Assembly (NCBI RefSeq): GCF_009650135.1
Contig: NZ_CP045871.1
Coordinates: 1,674,001 to 1,738,000, forward strand
Source of the DNA: Litorivicinus lipolyticus
Lineage (GTDB): Bacteria > Pseudomonadota > Gammaproteobacteria > Pseudomonadales > Litorivicinaceae
Direction of reading: 5' to 3'
Length of the DNA stretch: 64,000 nucleotides
The notes under the pieces were generated by a model that saw only the letters and a list, made by a program, of their open reading frames with translations, was not told the origin of the DNA and did not search any database. The position numbers and the translations under genes are program-made. Below, piece by piece: positions 16,197 to 24,696 of the stretch (position 1 is the first letter of the stretch; each line of letters starts with the position of its first letter).

Positions 16197-17228
16197 ATGG
16201 ATATTTTTTCAACGCACGTGCTCAACCGGGTGGTGGAGCATCTGGAGCGTCCAGCCTCGTTTTTGCTGGACACCTTCTTCCCCTCGATCCAAACCGAGGA
16301 GAGTGAAGAGATTCACTTTGATATCGATAAATCAAAACCGCGCTTGGTGCCGTTTGTCTCGCCACTGGTAGAAGGCAAAGTGGTATCAGCAGAAGGGTTT
16401 GAGACTCGTAGCTTCAAACCGGCTTACGTCAAAGATAAACGCCGCTTCGACCCCAACGCACCACTGAAGCGCCTAATCGGTGAGACCATTGGTGGTTCAC
16501 TCGCACCGATGAACCGTCGTGAGGCCGCGCTCAATCGCGCGCTGACCAATCAGGTCGAGAACCTCACTCGTCGTGAAGAGGTTATGGCAGCCGAGGCATT
16601 GCGCACCGGTAAGATCACTGTCGCAGGTGAAGACTACCCGACACAAGTGATCGACTTTCAGCGCGATACTGAACTGACCGTTGCACTGACCGGTGGCCAA
16701 CGCTGGGGCGAAACAGGCGTCAACGTTCTGGATGATATCGAGGACTGGGCGGGTCTGGTGCAGATCAAATCAGGTGCAGCAGCGCGCACGGTGGTGATGG
16801 ATCCACTCGCTTGGCGTGTCTTTAAGAATGACGCCAAGGTTGAGCGCTTGTTGGAACTGCGTCGCGGCACTGGCAACACGCTGAACATCGATCCGATGAT
16901 TCGTGGTCAGGGCAACGATAAAGCGCGTTATGTCGGCTCCGTCGGTGACTTCGACTTCTGGGTCTATAACGATGCCTATGTGGATGATGCCGGAGTCTCG
17001 CGCAATATGCTGCCGGACTATACGGTCATTCTCTCAAGCCAAGGCCTGCTTGAAGGCACCCGCTGTTACGGCGTGATTCAGGACGAGAAAGCCGGCTACC
17101 GAGCGAGCCGATACTTTACCAAATCTTGGTTGGAGGAAGATCCAGCGCTACGTTGGTTGCTGATGCAGTCCGCACCGCTGCTGGTGCCTTACCGTCCGAA
17201 CGCGTCGTTCTGTGCAACCGTTGCCTGA
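16197..17228 (+). CDS. Major capsid protein, gpE-like
   Basis: The shell subunit, 343 residues (lambda gpE is 341). It fits the Phage_cap_E family: LLDTFFPSIQTEESEEIHFD near the N-terminus, FKPAYVKDKRRFDPNAPLKR, and C-terminal segments (VGSVGDFDFWVYNDAYVDDA; KSWLEEDPALRWLLMQSAPL). Gene order D then E is as in lambda. CCGGAG lies about ten bases before the ATG. Confidence 0.93.
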   Translation: MDIFSTHVLNRVVEHLERPASFLLDTFFPSIQTEESEEIHFDIDKSKPRLVPFVSPLVEGKVVSAEGFETRSFKPAYVKDKRRFDPNAPLKRLIGETIGGSLAPMNRREAALNRALTNQVENLTRREEVMAAEALRTGKITVAGEDYPTQVIDFQRDTELTVALTGGQRWGETGVNVLDDIEDWAGLVQIKSGAAARTVVMDPLAWRVFKNDAKVERLLELRRGTGNTLNIDPMIRGQGNDKARYVGSVGDFDFWVYNDAYVDDAGVSRNMLPDYTVILSSQGLLEGTRCYGVIQDEKAGYRASRYFTKSWLEEDPALRWLLMQSAPLLVPYRPNASFCATVA

Positions 17229-17239
17229 GGGGTGAAATA

Positions 17240-17551
17240 ATGCAGATACGCACACTCATCACCTTGCATACCGACAAAGGGAAGGTGCCACCGCAATCGG
17301 TGGTGGCCTTGCCGGATACCGAGGCAAAAGCACTGATTGCGAAAGGCTTTGCACTGGCGACAGACGCTTCAAGTAATGAAGATGCGCCTATAACCGAATC
17401 TGAACTGCACGATGCCATCGCGGTATTGAGCGAGGAAGGTTTTGGTAAAGACGGTAAGCCCCTGATTAAAGCGCTGGAAGAGGTGCTTGATCGGGATATC
17501 ACTCAAGCCGAGCGTGATATCGCTTGGAAAAGCTATCAGGCACTGCAGTGA
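17240..17551 (+). CDS. Small head-packaging protein, FI position
   Basis: A protein of 103 residues starting at ATG 17240 (AGGGGTGAA upstream), right after the capsid gene where lambda places FI. It has an N-terminal beta part (TLHTDKGKVPPQSVVALPDT), a segment ALIAKGFAL, and a C-terminal part consistent with helices. Sequence similarity to FI is not evident to me; the assignment is by place and size. Its stop overlaps the next start as GTGA. Confidence 0.6.
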   Translation: MQIRTLITLHTDKGKVPPQSVVALPDTEAKALIAKGFALATDASSNEDAPITESELHDAIAVLSEEGFGKDGKPLIKALEEVLDRDITQAERDIAWKSYQALQ

Positions 17552-17859
17552 TAAAGGCGTTTGAAAAGGCGATCGGGCAGATGTTCCAGGGATTGGGACA
17601 ATCTGCCCTCTTTCGGCCGTTGGGTTCTGAAGAACAAGAGATCCTGGTCATCCCCAAAGCACCGGATGTAATCCTCGATTACCGAGACACCCGCATCCAC
17701 AGCGAAACACTCGAGCTTCAAATCCAAAAATCTCAGGTACCCAGCCCCAAATCTGGAGATGAAATTCTTTTGGACGATCGGTGTTACCGCTTACAGGGGG
17801 AACCTTCACTGGATCTGCACCGCATGGTCTTTACTGTGGAGGCGGTCCCTTGCGACTAA
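17548..17859 (+). CDS. Head-tail attachment protein, FII-like
   Basis: A protein of 103 residues from GTG 17548, which overlaps the previous stop (GTGA). Small beta-rich protein with VILDYRDTRIHSETLELQIQ and a closing strand VFTVEAVP, consistent with the FII/Phage_attach group that caps the portal and binds the tail. An alternative earlier ATG at 17524 lies within the preceding gene and is less likely. Confidence 0.65.
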   Translation: MIKAFEKAIGQMFQGLGQSALFRPLGSEEQEILVIPKAPDVILDYRDTRIHSETLELQIQKSQVPSPKSGDEILLDDRCYRLQGEPSLDLHRMVFTVEAVPCD

Positions 17860-18503
17860 CCGCCGCGTTTGAAGGCAACCTAAAAAAGTTTCTGGAAGCT
17901 GAGATTGATCAAGCCGAAATAGCCGTTACCGCGGCAGTGAAAGAGGCAACTACGGGGCTTAAAAACCGGATGCGCGCACAAGTCACAGCGGCAGGTTTAG
18001 GGACACGTCTCGCCAGAACCTGGCGCGGTGATGTCTATCCACAACGCGGCCGAAGTCTTCATGCGGCCGGCGAGGTCTACACCAAAGCGGAAAAGATCCT
18101 GTCCGGCTTTGAAGAGGGCACGGTGATTCGCTCGAAAGACGGATTCTGGCTCGCCATACCAACGCCCAATGCCCCCAAGCGGGTCATGGGCCAGAAAGCA
18201 ACGCCCGGGAATCTCGAGCGTGCTCGAGGAATACGGTTGCAGTTTGTCTACCGAAAGCATGGACCATCCCTGATGGTAGCCAACCAAATGCGCGCCTCTT
18301 ACTCACGTAAAACGGGAGAACTACGCGGCTTTCGAAAAGCCAGCCAACGTGCCCGTGATACCGGCCGTGGTCTCACCTCCGTAGTGATGTTCTGGCTGGT
18401 ACCCCAAGTCAAAATGCCAAAACGCATCCGCTTTGATGCGGAAGCAGAGAATTGGCACAGACGCTTACCAAGGCTGATTTTGAATCACTGGCGGGAGGCT
18501 TAA
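17850..18503 (+). CDS. DUF6441-like tail-completion protein
   Basis: A protein of 217 residues, probably starting at TTG 17850 (TGGAGG upstream; overlaps the FII-like stop). An ATG at 17781 exists but would lie deep in the previous gene. The pattern (LRLTAAFEGNLKKFLEAEID; LARTWRGDVYPQRGRSLHAA; DGFWLAIPTP) is what I know as DUF6441, the equivalent of the lambda gpZ/HK97 gp10 position, which completes the tail end that joins the head. The protein is strongly basic. Confidence 0.7.
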   Translation: MRLTAAFEGNLKKFLEAEIDQAEIAVTAAVKEATTGLKNRMRAQVTAAGLGTRLARTWRGDVYPQRGRSLHAAGEVYTKAEKILSGFEEGTVIRSKDGFWLAIPTPNAPKRVMGQKATPGNLERARGIRLQFVYRKHGPSLMVANQMRASYSRKTGELRGFRKASQRARDTGRGLTSVVMFWLVPQVKMPKRIRFDAEAENWHRRLPRLILNHWREA

Positions 18504-18504
18504 T

Positions 18505-18939
18505 ATGCCCAGCCAACGTGAAGCCGCCATCAGTGCACTGCATGTTCACCTAAGCTCCGCGCTAACGCCGATTCTAGTCAAACGTAACGAAGTACTCAGC
18601 ACCGCAATTCCGAATGAAGGTTTACTCATCCTTCGTGATGGCGATGCTGGCGAGCCTGAAGTACTGCTCTCACCACTTCGTTACCTTTACCAACACCGCG
18701 TTGAACTGGAAGTTTGGGTACAACAGGCCCAATCAAGCGAACGTGATCAACAATTTGATCAACTGCTGCAAAGACTCGGGGTCGCACTAGATAGTGCCGG
18801 CAACTTGAACGATGCAGTGGATCTACTGCATACCGGCAGCCCCGAGTTTTCAACCGAATCAATCGAAGGTGGAGCAACAGTAAAGGTTGCAACCATCCCT
18901 ATTTTTCTTGAATTCAACACACGCCATCCACTGGCGTAA
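18505..18939 (+). CDS. Tail terminator, gpU-like position
   Basis: A protein of 144 residues between the tail-completion and tail-tube genes, where lambda has U. Features are an N-terminal helix (REAAISALHVHLSSAL), a beta meander (HRVELEVWVQ) and a helix with repeated Gln and Arg (FDQLLQRLGVALDSA). The order and size fit a tail terminator that stops tube growth; sequence evidence alone is modest. It follows the previous stop by one base. Confidence 0.65.
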   Translation: MPSQREAAISALHVHLSSALTPILVKRNEVLSTAIPNEGLLILRDGDAGEPEVLLSPLRYLYQHRVELEVWVQQAQSSERDQQFDQLLQRLGVALDSAGNLNDAVDLLHTGSPEFSTESIEGGATVKVATIPIFLEFNTRHPLA

Positions 18940-18960
18940 AACAGCCTAAAGGAGAACGCC

Positions 18961-19905
18961 ATGGCACGTGCCTATGGATGGAACAGCCGTCTATTGCTCG
19001 GCTTTGAGTCGCAATATGGCCAATCACCCGCCAGTGGTGATTACTATCAGATCCCCTTTGTCTCCTCGTCTCTCGACTCCGAGCAAGGGTTGATCGAATC
19101 CAGTGTGCTGGGGCAAGGGCGAGACCCTTCAGCACCGTTTCAGGACGTAATCAATGTCGATGGCGATATCGTGGTACCCATGGATCTGCGTCATATCGGC
19201 CTCTGGCTACAGGCGCTACTGGGAGACTCAACCACTTCAGGAACAGGACCCTACACCCATGAATTTACCTCTGGAAAAACCACTCTCCCAAGCATGACAC
19301 TGGAGATGGGTCTACCAGAAGTTCCCGAGTACCTGCGCTTTAGTGGTGTGCGCGCCAATACCCTGGCACTTAACTTTCAGCGCTCCGGCGAAGCACAAGC
19401 CACCCTCGGATTGATGGGCCAAAGCGAAACCGTCGCAGCCACCTCCATCGATAGCGCACCCGCTGAACTGATCTACTCACGTTTTTCTCAGTTTCAAGGC
19501 TCCGTTACGCGCGGCGGTCAACCGCTGGCCGATGTCACCTCAGCATCAATCACCTACTCAAACAATCTAGAGCGCATCGAAACGATTCGTAATGATGGCA
19601 AGATCGAAGCAATTGATCCGGGCATGGGCTCACTTACGGGGTCTATCTCTGTGCGCTACGGCAACTCAGAACTTATGGAGTTGGCTCGCAGCGGCACACC
19701 GATTGACCTGGAGCTGGCTTACACCATTGATGCCGATAAACAGCTACGCATCACTGCGCATGAGGTTTATCTGCCTAAACCCAAGCGCAGTATCAGCGGG
19801 CCGGGGGGTATTGAGGCCTCATATGATTTTCAGGGGGCTCGCGAACAGACTCTGGGACGCATGCTAACCATCACACTGGTTAATGATCTGGAGGGTTGGG
19901 CCTAA
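18961..19905 (+). CDS. Major tail tube protein
   Basis: A protein of 314 residues rich in beta segments (GDIVVPMDLRHIGLWLQALL; TSASITYSNNLERIETIRND; LTGSISVRYG), matching the phage tail tube proteins of long flexible tails, which stack in hexamers. It is larger than lambda gpV and lacks an evident C-terminal Ig domain. AAAGGAG lies before the ATG. Its TAA overlaps the next ATG (TAATG). Confidence 0.8.
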   Translation: MARAYGWNSRLLLGFESQYGQSPASGDYYQIPFVSSSLDSEQGLIESSVLGQGRDPSAPFQDVINVDGDIVVPMDLRHIGLWLQALLGDSTTSGTGPYTHEFTSGKTTLPSMTLEMGLPEVPEYLRFSGVRANTLALNFQRSGEAQATLGLMGQSETVAATSIDSAPAELIYSRFSQFQGSVTRGGQPLADVTSASITYSNNLERIETIRNDGKIEAIDPGMGSLTGSISVRYGNSELMELARSGTPIDLELAYTIDADKQLRITAHEVYLPKPKRSISGPGGIEASYDFQGAREQTLGRMLTITLVNDLEGWA

Positions 19906-20462
19906 TGATTAAACTCACACTCCCCAAAGAGCCCTACTGGCTAGACCTGGGTCTGGATGTTCGAATTAAAGTTCGGCCCTGCACCAGCGCCATCTTTTAT
20001 CAAGCTCGTGCGCGTATGAATCAGCGCTTGCAGGCGCTAGGCGAACAGTGGCGTAACTGTAAAGAAGCTGGCCTCAGCACGGATAACCTACCCAACCTGG
20101 ACGATGAGCCGACCCGTGAAGCCCTAGCCGAACAGTACCTAACACAAGGGCTGGCTGAAGCCGCCATCCTCGAATGGGAGGGCGTTCTCGATGCTGAGGG
20201 TGATGCAGCCGCCAAGGTTGAAGCACAGGGCATCCGCGATCTCTTTGATTTCTACTGGATGATCGCTGAGCGCTTTCGCCAACAGTACACCGGCATGCGT
20301 GAGTTATTGGATGCGGAAAAAAACGCATTCGGGCCCGAATCCAATGGCACTTCGGCGACGGGCCTGACTACTGCGGACGATGCAAAGAGCAAAACCTCTC
20401 CTGTGCCCGAGGCGAAACCAACGAACAAGGCGAGCGCTGCCCCTACATCCAAAACCAGCTAA
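19905..20462 (+). CDS. Tail assembly chaperone, gpG-like
   Basis: A protein of 185 residues between tail tube and tape measure, the fixed place of gpG-type chaperones. The first 140 residues are conserved-looking and helical (ALAEQYLTQGLAEAAILEWE; DLFDFYWMIAERFRQQYTG). After the A AAA AAC slip site (20318-20324) the zero frame continues as a low-complexity Ala/Ser/Thr/Lys tail, the usual sign that the tail is only the by-product of the unshifted frame. It keeps the tape measure unfolded-but-soluble while the tube polymerises. Confidence 0.8.
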   Translation: MIKLTLPKEPYWLDLGLDVRIKVRPCTSAIFYQARARMNQRLQALGEQWRNCKEAGLSTDNLPNLDDEPTREALAEQYLTQGLAEAAILEWEGVLDAEGDAAAKVEAQGIRDLFDFYWMIAERFRQQYTGMRELLDAEKNAFGPESNGTSATGLTTADDAKSKTSPVPEAKPTNKASAAPTSKTS

Positions 20463-20653
20463 CCACCGATGTCGGCTGGCAAGCCTGGGATCTGGCCAAC
20501 AAACTGGTCACCCAATCCGCCGATCAATTTCCAATTTCACTGGCCCTGTCACTGGGTGACGCCTTGGGTTACGAGCCCCGAGCGATGGCCGAACTCTTAC
20601 CTGAAGTAGCTCTGGGCGTTGCGCTGGCCAAGCGTGATGCTGAACCCCATTAA
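19905..20653 (+). CDS. Frameshifted tail chaperone, gpGT-like
   Basis: After a -1 slip at A AAA AAC the reading continues 109 codons to the TAA at 20651-20653, giving about 249 residues. The shifted part begins RIRARIQWHFGDGPDYCGRC, contains four spaced Cys (YCGRCKEQ, LSCARG, ERCPY) that could bind zinc, and then the helices DLANKLVTQSADQF and MAELLPEVALGVALAKRD. No start codon with a ribosome site precedes this stretch, and the frame stays open through to just before the tape-measure gene, which is the lambda G-T layout. The T-part would bind the tape measure. Confidence 0.8.
20318..20324 (+). promoter_or_regulatory. Programmed -1 frameshift site A AAA AAC
   Basis: The run of seven A followed by C places A AAA AAC exactly in the X XXY YYZ phase relative to the gene's zero frame (codons GAA AAA AAC). 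This heptamer is among the most efficient -1 slippery sites in bacteria. It lies between a conserved chaperone domain and a low-complexity tail, and the -1 frame encodes a conserved-looking extension. Confidence 0.85.
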
Positions 20654-20665
20654 CCGCGAGGCGTT

Positions 20666-23563
20666 ATGGCACAAGAGAAAAAGCTCTCCATACGCCTGCA
20701 GGCAACCGGAGGTGACAAACTCAAACGCGAGTTTGGGCAACTGGGTAAAGAGGGCTCCCAAGCCTTCGATCGTATTACCCGATCTACTCAACCTGCATCA
20801 GTAGGTCTCAAAGCCGTTGATGCCTCAGCTCGCGCGCTTAATGGCGTACTCAAACAGGCAGCGGGATTAGTTGGGGCGTATGCTGGTATCCAGGGTGCGA
20901 GTCGTGCGCTGGGTTTTATCGTATCGAGCAACCGAGAGTTCGAACGACTGCACGCCAGTCTAAAAACCGTCACGGGATCTGCCCAAGCAGCCGATCAGGC
21001 GTTTGCCATGATCGAAGATTTTGCTTCAGAAACGCCGTTCAATGTTGAGCGCATCACCGAGGCATTTATCCGTCTTCAGTCACTGGGGCTAGAACCTTCA
21101 GACGCGGCCCTGCGCTCGTATGGCAACACCGCTTCAGCGATGGGCAAAGGCTTGATGCAGTTTGTGGAAGCGATTGCTGATGCTGCTACTGGAGAGTTTG
21201 AACGCTTAAAAGAGTTCGGCATCAAAGCCCGCACTCAGGGCGAGCAGGTCACCTTCACCTTTCAGGGTGTCAGTACCACCGTTGCCAAAGAGAGTCAGGC
21301 AATTGAGTCTTACTTGCGACGTATTGGTCAGGTGCAATTTGCCGGCGCGATGTCCGAGCAGATGGCCACCCTCAACGGCATCATCAGCAACATTCAAGAC
21401 AATCTGTCACGCCTCGCGCGTGAAGTCGGTGCCGGCGGTCTGAACGATGCGCTCAAAGATATTGCAGTCGATCTTCGTGAAACCACTGTACGTGGCAATG
21501 AAGCTGCGCGTGCGCTAGGAGAGTCGCTTGGCGATGTCGTTCGCACCAGTGCCGATGCATTGGGCTTTATGGCACGTCATGCCGATGTTGCGGTTAAAGG
21601 GTTAGGCGCGCTGCTCATTGCTCGCACTGTTGCCGGCGCGCTCACCCTGATGAATGCCACAATCATCGGTAATGCTGGTGCCATTATCGGCCTTCGAATG
21701 ATGGCACAAGTATCCCTAATCGCCGCTACACGACTGGCTGTCGTTGAAGGCGCAGCCCGTTTAGCATCCGTAGCGATGGTGGGTCTGCGTAGTGCAATGG
21801 CGCTGGTCGGAGGCCCCGCCGGTATCGCGGTTCTGACCGGCTTTGCTCTCTGGGAGTTGGCACGCAGCCAAGATGCAGCCCGTCAAGCCGCTTCAGATCA
21901 TGCAGCGGAGTTGGATGAAATACGCGCACAGGCCAAACGCGCTGCCGAGAGTATTGAGGATCTTTCAGCCGCAACGCGCGATGAAGCCCTAGCGCGTTGG
22001 ACTGAAAAACTGATCACCGCCGAGCACAACGTCGCGGATGTGATGGAGCAGCTCAAAACCGAATGGTGGGCCGGCTCCATCTGGGATCGATTGGGGCGAG
22101 TAGGTTCCGACCTACAAGAGAAGCTTGAATGGACTCGCCGCTGGTTTCAGATGGGTGTCACCTCGGTTGATGAGTACCGAGCGTCCATCTGGAGGTTGGC
22201 ACAAGACAATCCCGAATTTACTGCGACTGCGCGAGCGATATCCGATCAAATCGACGCCCTCAAAGCAGCCGAATTAGCTGCCTCAAGAGCACGCGAACAA
22301 ATTGACCGCATCAGAAACGGCACAAACAGCACCTCTACCGAGACAGGACAACCTGATGATCCGTTGGCGCCAGTTTCGCCGCCCTCAGCGCCTATAGATA
22401 CCAAACGCTCTGAACGTATTCAGGCCGCTATTGCTGATCTGCAAGCCGAAGAGACAGCGCTGCGACGACTCATCGTCGCCCGCGCAGATAGTGAAACGGC
22501 CGTTAATCAGGCCATGTTGCAAACCGAACAGGAACAAGCGCTTCGTCGCCTAGGGCTGGATCAAACTCAAAACCTCACCTCTGCCGAAGCCGCATTAGCT
22601 CAACAAATTCGAGGGCTCATCGCCTCAAAAGCGATACTCGAACAGCAGGATCAATCGGCCATTGAGCGGGACAAAAACCATCGAGAAGCGATAGAGGAAA
22701 TCACGCGTGCTTACCTGGGTCTTGGTTCTGAGACTGACCAGGCACGAGCTAAAGCCAACCAATGGCGCGCTGAAGCGCTGGCAGGATTGGATGCAACGCG
22801 CGAAGGCTATGCCAGTTTTGCCGCTCAGATAGAGGCTATTCACCAAAATATGCTGGCAGAGGCGCGCGCCAAAGATCTGGAAAGCTCGCGTCTTTGGGAG
22901 GATGGCTTAACCCGCGGATTCAAAGCCGTACTGGATGAAGCCGAGGATATGGCCTCCCAAACCGAACGACTAGTGCGTAACGCCTTCAAAGGGATGGAAG
23001 ATGCGCTGGTCTCATTTGTAACCACCGGCAAACTGGATTTTAAATCACTCGCGGACTCAATCATTGCTGATCTGGTGCGTATTCAAATCCGTCAAAGCAT
23101 CACGCAGCCCCTTTCTAATGCGCTGAGCACCATCGATTTTGGGGCGCTGTTTGGTGCGGCGCACGCTGGCGGTGTCATTGGCACCGACACTCTACAAACT
23201 CGACAGGTGAGCCCTTCGGTCTTTGCCGGAGCGCCAAAATTTCATACGGGAGGTGTGATTGGGCAGGAAGTCCCCATTATCGCCAAACGTGGAGAGACAG
23301 TCTTTACACCGGGGCAGATGCGCGCGCTGGGCGAGCGACAAGGAAACAATCCCGTCAATGTTGAAGTGAATGTCATCAACAACGCTTCGGGCGTGGAAGC
23401 TACCACTCAGACAACGCCATTGGCGAACGGTGGTATGCGACTGGATGTAATGATCGAACGCATCGAAGGCCAGATGGCTCGTAATGTCAGCCGAGGTGAA
23501 GGGTTGGCGACAACACTGGAGCGCCGATACGGCCTTAACCCGGCCGCAGGCAGTTACCGATGA
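20666..23563 (+). CDS. Tape measure protein
   Basis: The tail length ruler, 965 residues. The N-terminus (KLSIRLQATGGDKLKREFGQ) and the TMP-type region with FASETPFNVERITEAFIRLQ, hydrophobic segments around residues 300-380, long helical coils in the middle, and the lambda-type C-terminal part (LVRIQIRQSITQPL, then a Gly-rich region HAGGVIG...FHTGGVIG). Length predicts a tail of roughly 140 nm by the usual relation of about 0.15 nm per residue. It overlaps the next gene by four bases. Confidence 0.93.
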   Translation: MAQEKKLSIRLQATGGDKLKREFGQLGKEGSQAFDRITRSTQPASVGLKAVDASARALNGVLKQAAGLVGAYAGIQGASRALGFIVSSNREFERLHASLKTVTGSAQAADQAFAMIEDFASETPFNVERITEAFIRLQSLGLEPSDAALRSYGNTASAMGKGLMQFVEAIADAATGEFERLKEFGIKARTQGEQVTFTFQGVSTTVAKESQAIESYLRRIGQVQFAGAMSEQMATLNGIISNIQDNLSRLAREVGAGGLNDALKDIAVDLRETTVRGNEAARALGESLGDVVRTSADALGFMARHADVAVKGLGALLIARTVAGALTLMNATIIGNAGAIIGLRMMAQVSLIAATRLAVVEGAARLASVAMVGLRSAMALVGGPAGIAVLTGFALWELARSQDAARQAASDHAAELDEIRAQAKRAAESIEDLSAATRDEALARWTEKLITAEHNVADVMEQLKTEWWAGSIWDRLGRVGSDLQEKLEWTRRWFQMGVTSVDEYRASIWRLAQDNPEFTATARAISDQIDALKAAELAASRAREQIDRIRNGTNSTSTETGQPDDPLAPVSPPSAPIDTKRSERIQAAIADLQAEETALRRLIVARADSETAVNQAMLQTEQEQALRRLGLDQTQNLTSAEAALAQQIRGLIASKAILEQQDQSAIERDKNHREAIEEITRAYLGLGSETDQARAKANQWRAEALAGLDATREGYASFAAQIEAIHQNMLAEARAKDLESSRLWEDGLTRGFKAVLDEAEDMASQTERLVRNAFKGMEDALVSFVTTGKLDFKSLADSIIADLVRIQIRQSITQPLSNALSTIDFGALFGAAHAGGVIGTDTLQTRQVSPSVFAGAPKFHTGGVIGQEVPIIAKRGETVFTPGQMRALGERQGNNPVNVEVNVINNASGVEATTQTTPLANGGMRLDVMIERIEGQMARNVSRGEGLATTLERRYGLNPAAGSYR

Positions 23564-24045
23564 GTGTGCTTTGGCCTAACAACCTGCCACTGCCCACCAT
23601 ACAGGGATACAGCGTCCAACCCGGTGATGCCATTTTACGCACCGAGATGGAAGCGGGTCCTGCTCGCCAGCGCCGTCGTTTTACGCAGGTGCCCACGCGT
23701 GTCAATGTGCGCTGGGTCATGCGAGGTGATCAGTTTGCGCTGTTCGAAGCCTGGTATCGCTGGCAAGCCAAAGAGGGCGGCGCCTGGTTTCAGGTGTCAC
23801 TGCTGGGTGGTTTAGGCCTTATGCAGCAGGAGGCGCGTTTCACCCGCCCCTTTCAGGCACAACTGATCAAAGGCACTCTCTGGGATATTCGCTCAGAGCT
23901 TGAGATTCGTGAACGGCCCACTCTGGATGAAGGGGCTCTGGCACTGCTGCTGGAGTATGACGCTCAAATCATCGCATCCATGGCGAACCGTCTGCACACC
24001 CTAGTGCATACGACCTTGACCAATACCCAAAACGCCAAGCTTTAA
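23560..24045 (+). CDS. Minor tail protein, distal-tail region
   Basis: A protein of 161 residues following the tape measure. It opens with WPNNLPLPTIQGYSVQPGDA and has a Trp-rich beta core (VNVRWVMRGDQFALFEAWYR, then GGAWFQVSLLGG). Position and pattern fit a minor tail protein that starts the baseplate, like the lambda M/L or a Dit-equivalent. I cannot separate these by sequence. The start overlaps the tape-measure stop as ATGA. Confidence 0.65.
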   Translation: MSVLWPNNLPLPTIQGYSVQPGDAILRTEMEAGPARQRRRFTQVPTRVNVRWVMRGDQFALFEAWYRWQAKEGGAWFQVSLLGGLGLMQQEARFTRPFQAQLIKGTLWDIRSELEIRERPTLDEGALALLLEYDAQIIASMANRLHTLVHTTLTNTQNAKL

Positions 24046-24060
24046 CCCAAGGACATTTTT

Positions 24061-24696
24061 ATGAGTCTGCAAACAGAACTGGAGTCGGCCGTTGCGCTGA
24101 CTACCAGCGATGCGCAACTACTGCATCAAGTGGTACACGGTGGCACCACTGAAACCGTAACCACCGAAAGCGGTAGTCTAGACAGTGTTGCTAAACTATT
24201 GAACGATGCCAATACCCGCATCAATACCGAAGCCGATGGCATTCTGGAACAATCAATCGAGGCGGCAGCACTCTCAGAGCAGTTCGCCAATCAAGCCGGT
24301 AGCGAAGCCGATCGTGCTGAACAAGCCGCTCTTAATGGTGTGACTGAAACCCAGACCATACTCGAACAAGTCCAAACCAGTGGCGCACAAACCCTGCAAC
24401 AGGCAGATACCGCCCTACAAACCATACTCGCCAAGTTACTAGCCGTAGGATTACCCGACTCACTCATTGGTGCCGCCGGCCAGCTTCTAAAAGTTAAAAA
24501 CGACGAGAGCGGCTACACACTGGTGAACTCAGCAGCCTCTCCTCGCTTTTTTGGGTTAGCACACTCTACAGACGGTACTGAGCTTTTACTCACCGAAGGT
24601 CGAGAAGATTATGACACCCGCCTTTTCCAAGCTTGGATGATCTCTGAGGGCATCAACTTCTCCATTCAACGTAATGAACTGGTGATGCAGCTATGA
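24061..24696 (+). CDS. Coiled-coil tail protein, fibre-stalk-like
   Basis: A protein of 211 residues with an extended Ala/Glu/Gln-rich heptad region (about residues 50-130, for example ALSEQFANQAGSEADRAEQA) followed by a short beta region carrying SLIGAAGQLLKVKNDESGYT, a motif type that often precedes tail-fibre modules. It overlaps the next gene by four bases. It could be the trimeric stalk or adaptor for the RCC1-propeller proteins. Function inferred from composition and place. Confidence 0.55.
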   Translation: MSLQTELESAVALTTSDAQLLHQVVHGGTTETVTTESGSLDSVAKLLNDANTRINTEADGILEQSIEAAALSEQFANQAGSEADRAEQAALNGVTETQTILEQVQTSGAQTLQQADTALQTILAKLLAVGLPDSLIGAAGQLLKVKNDESGYTLVNSAASPRFFGLAHSTDGTELLLTEGREDYDTRLFQAWMISEGINFSIQRNELVMQL

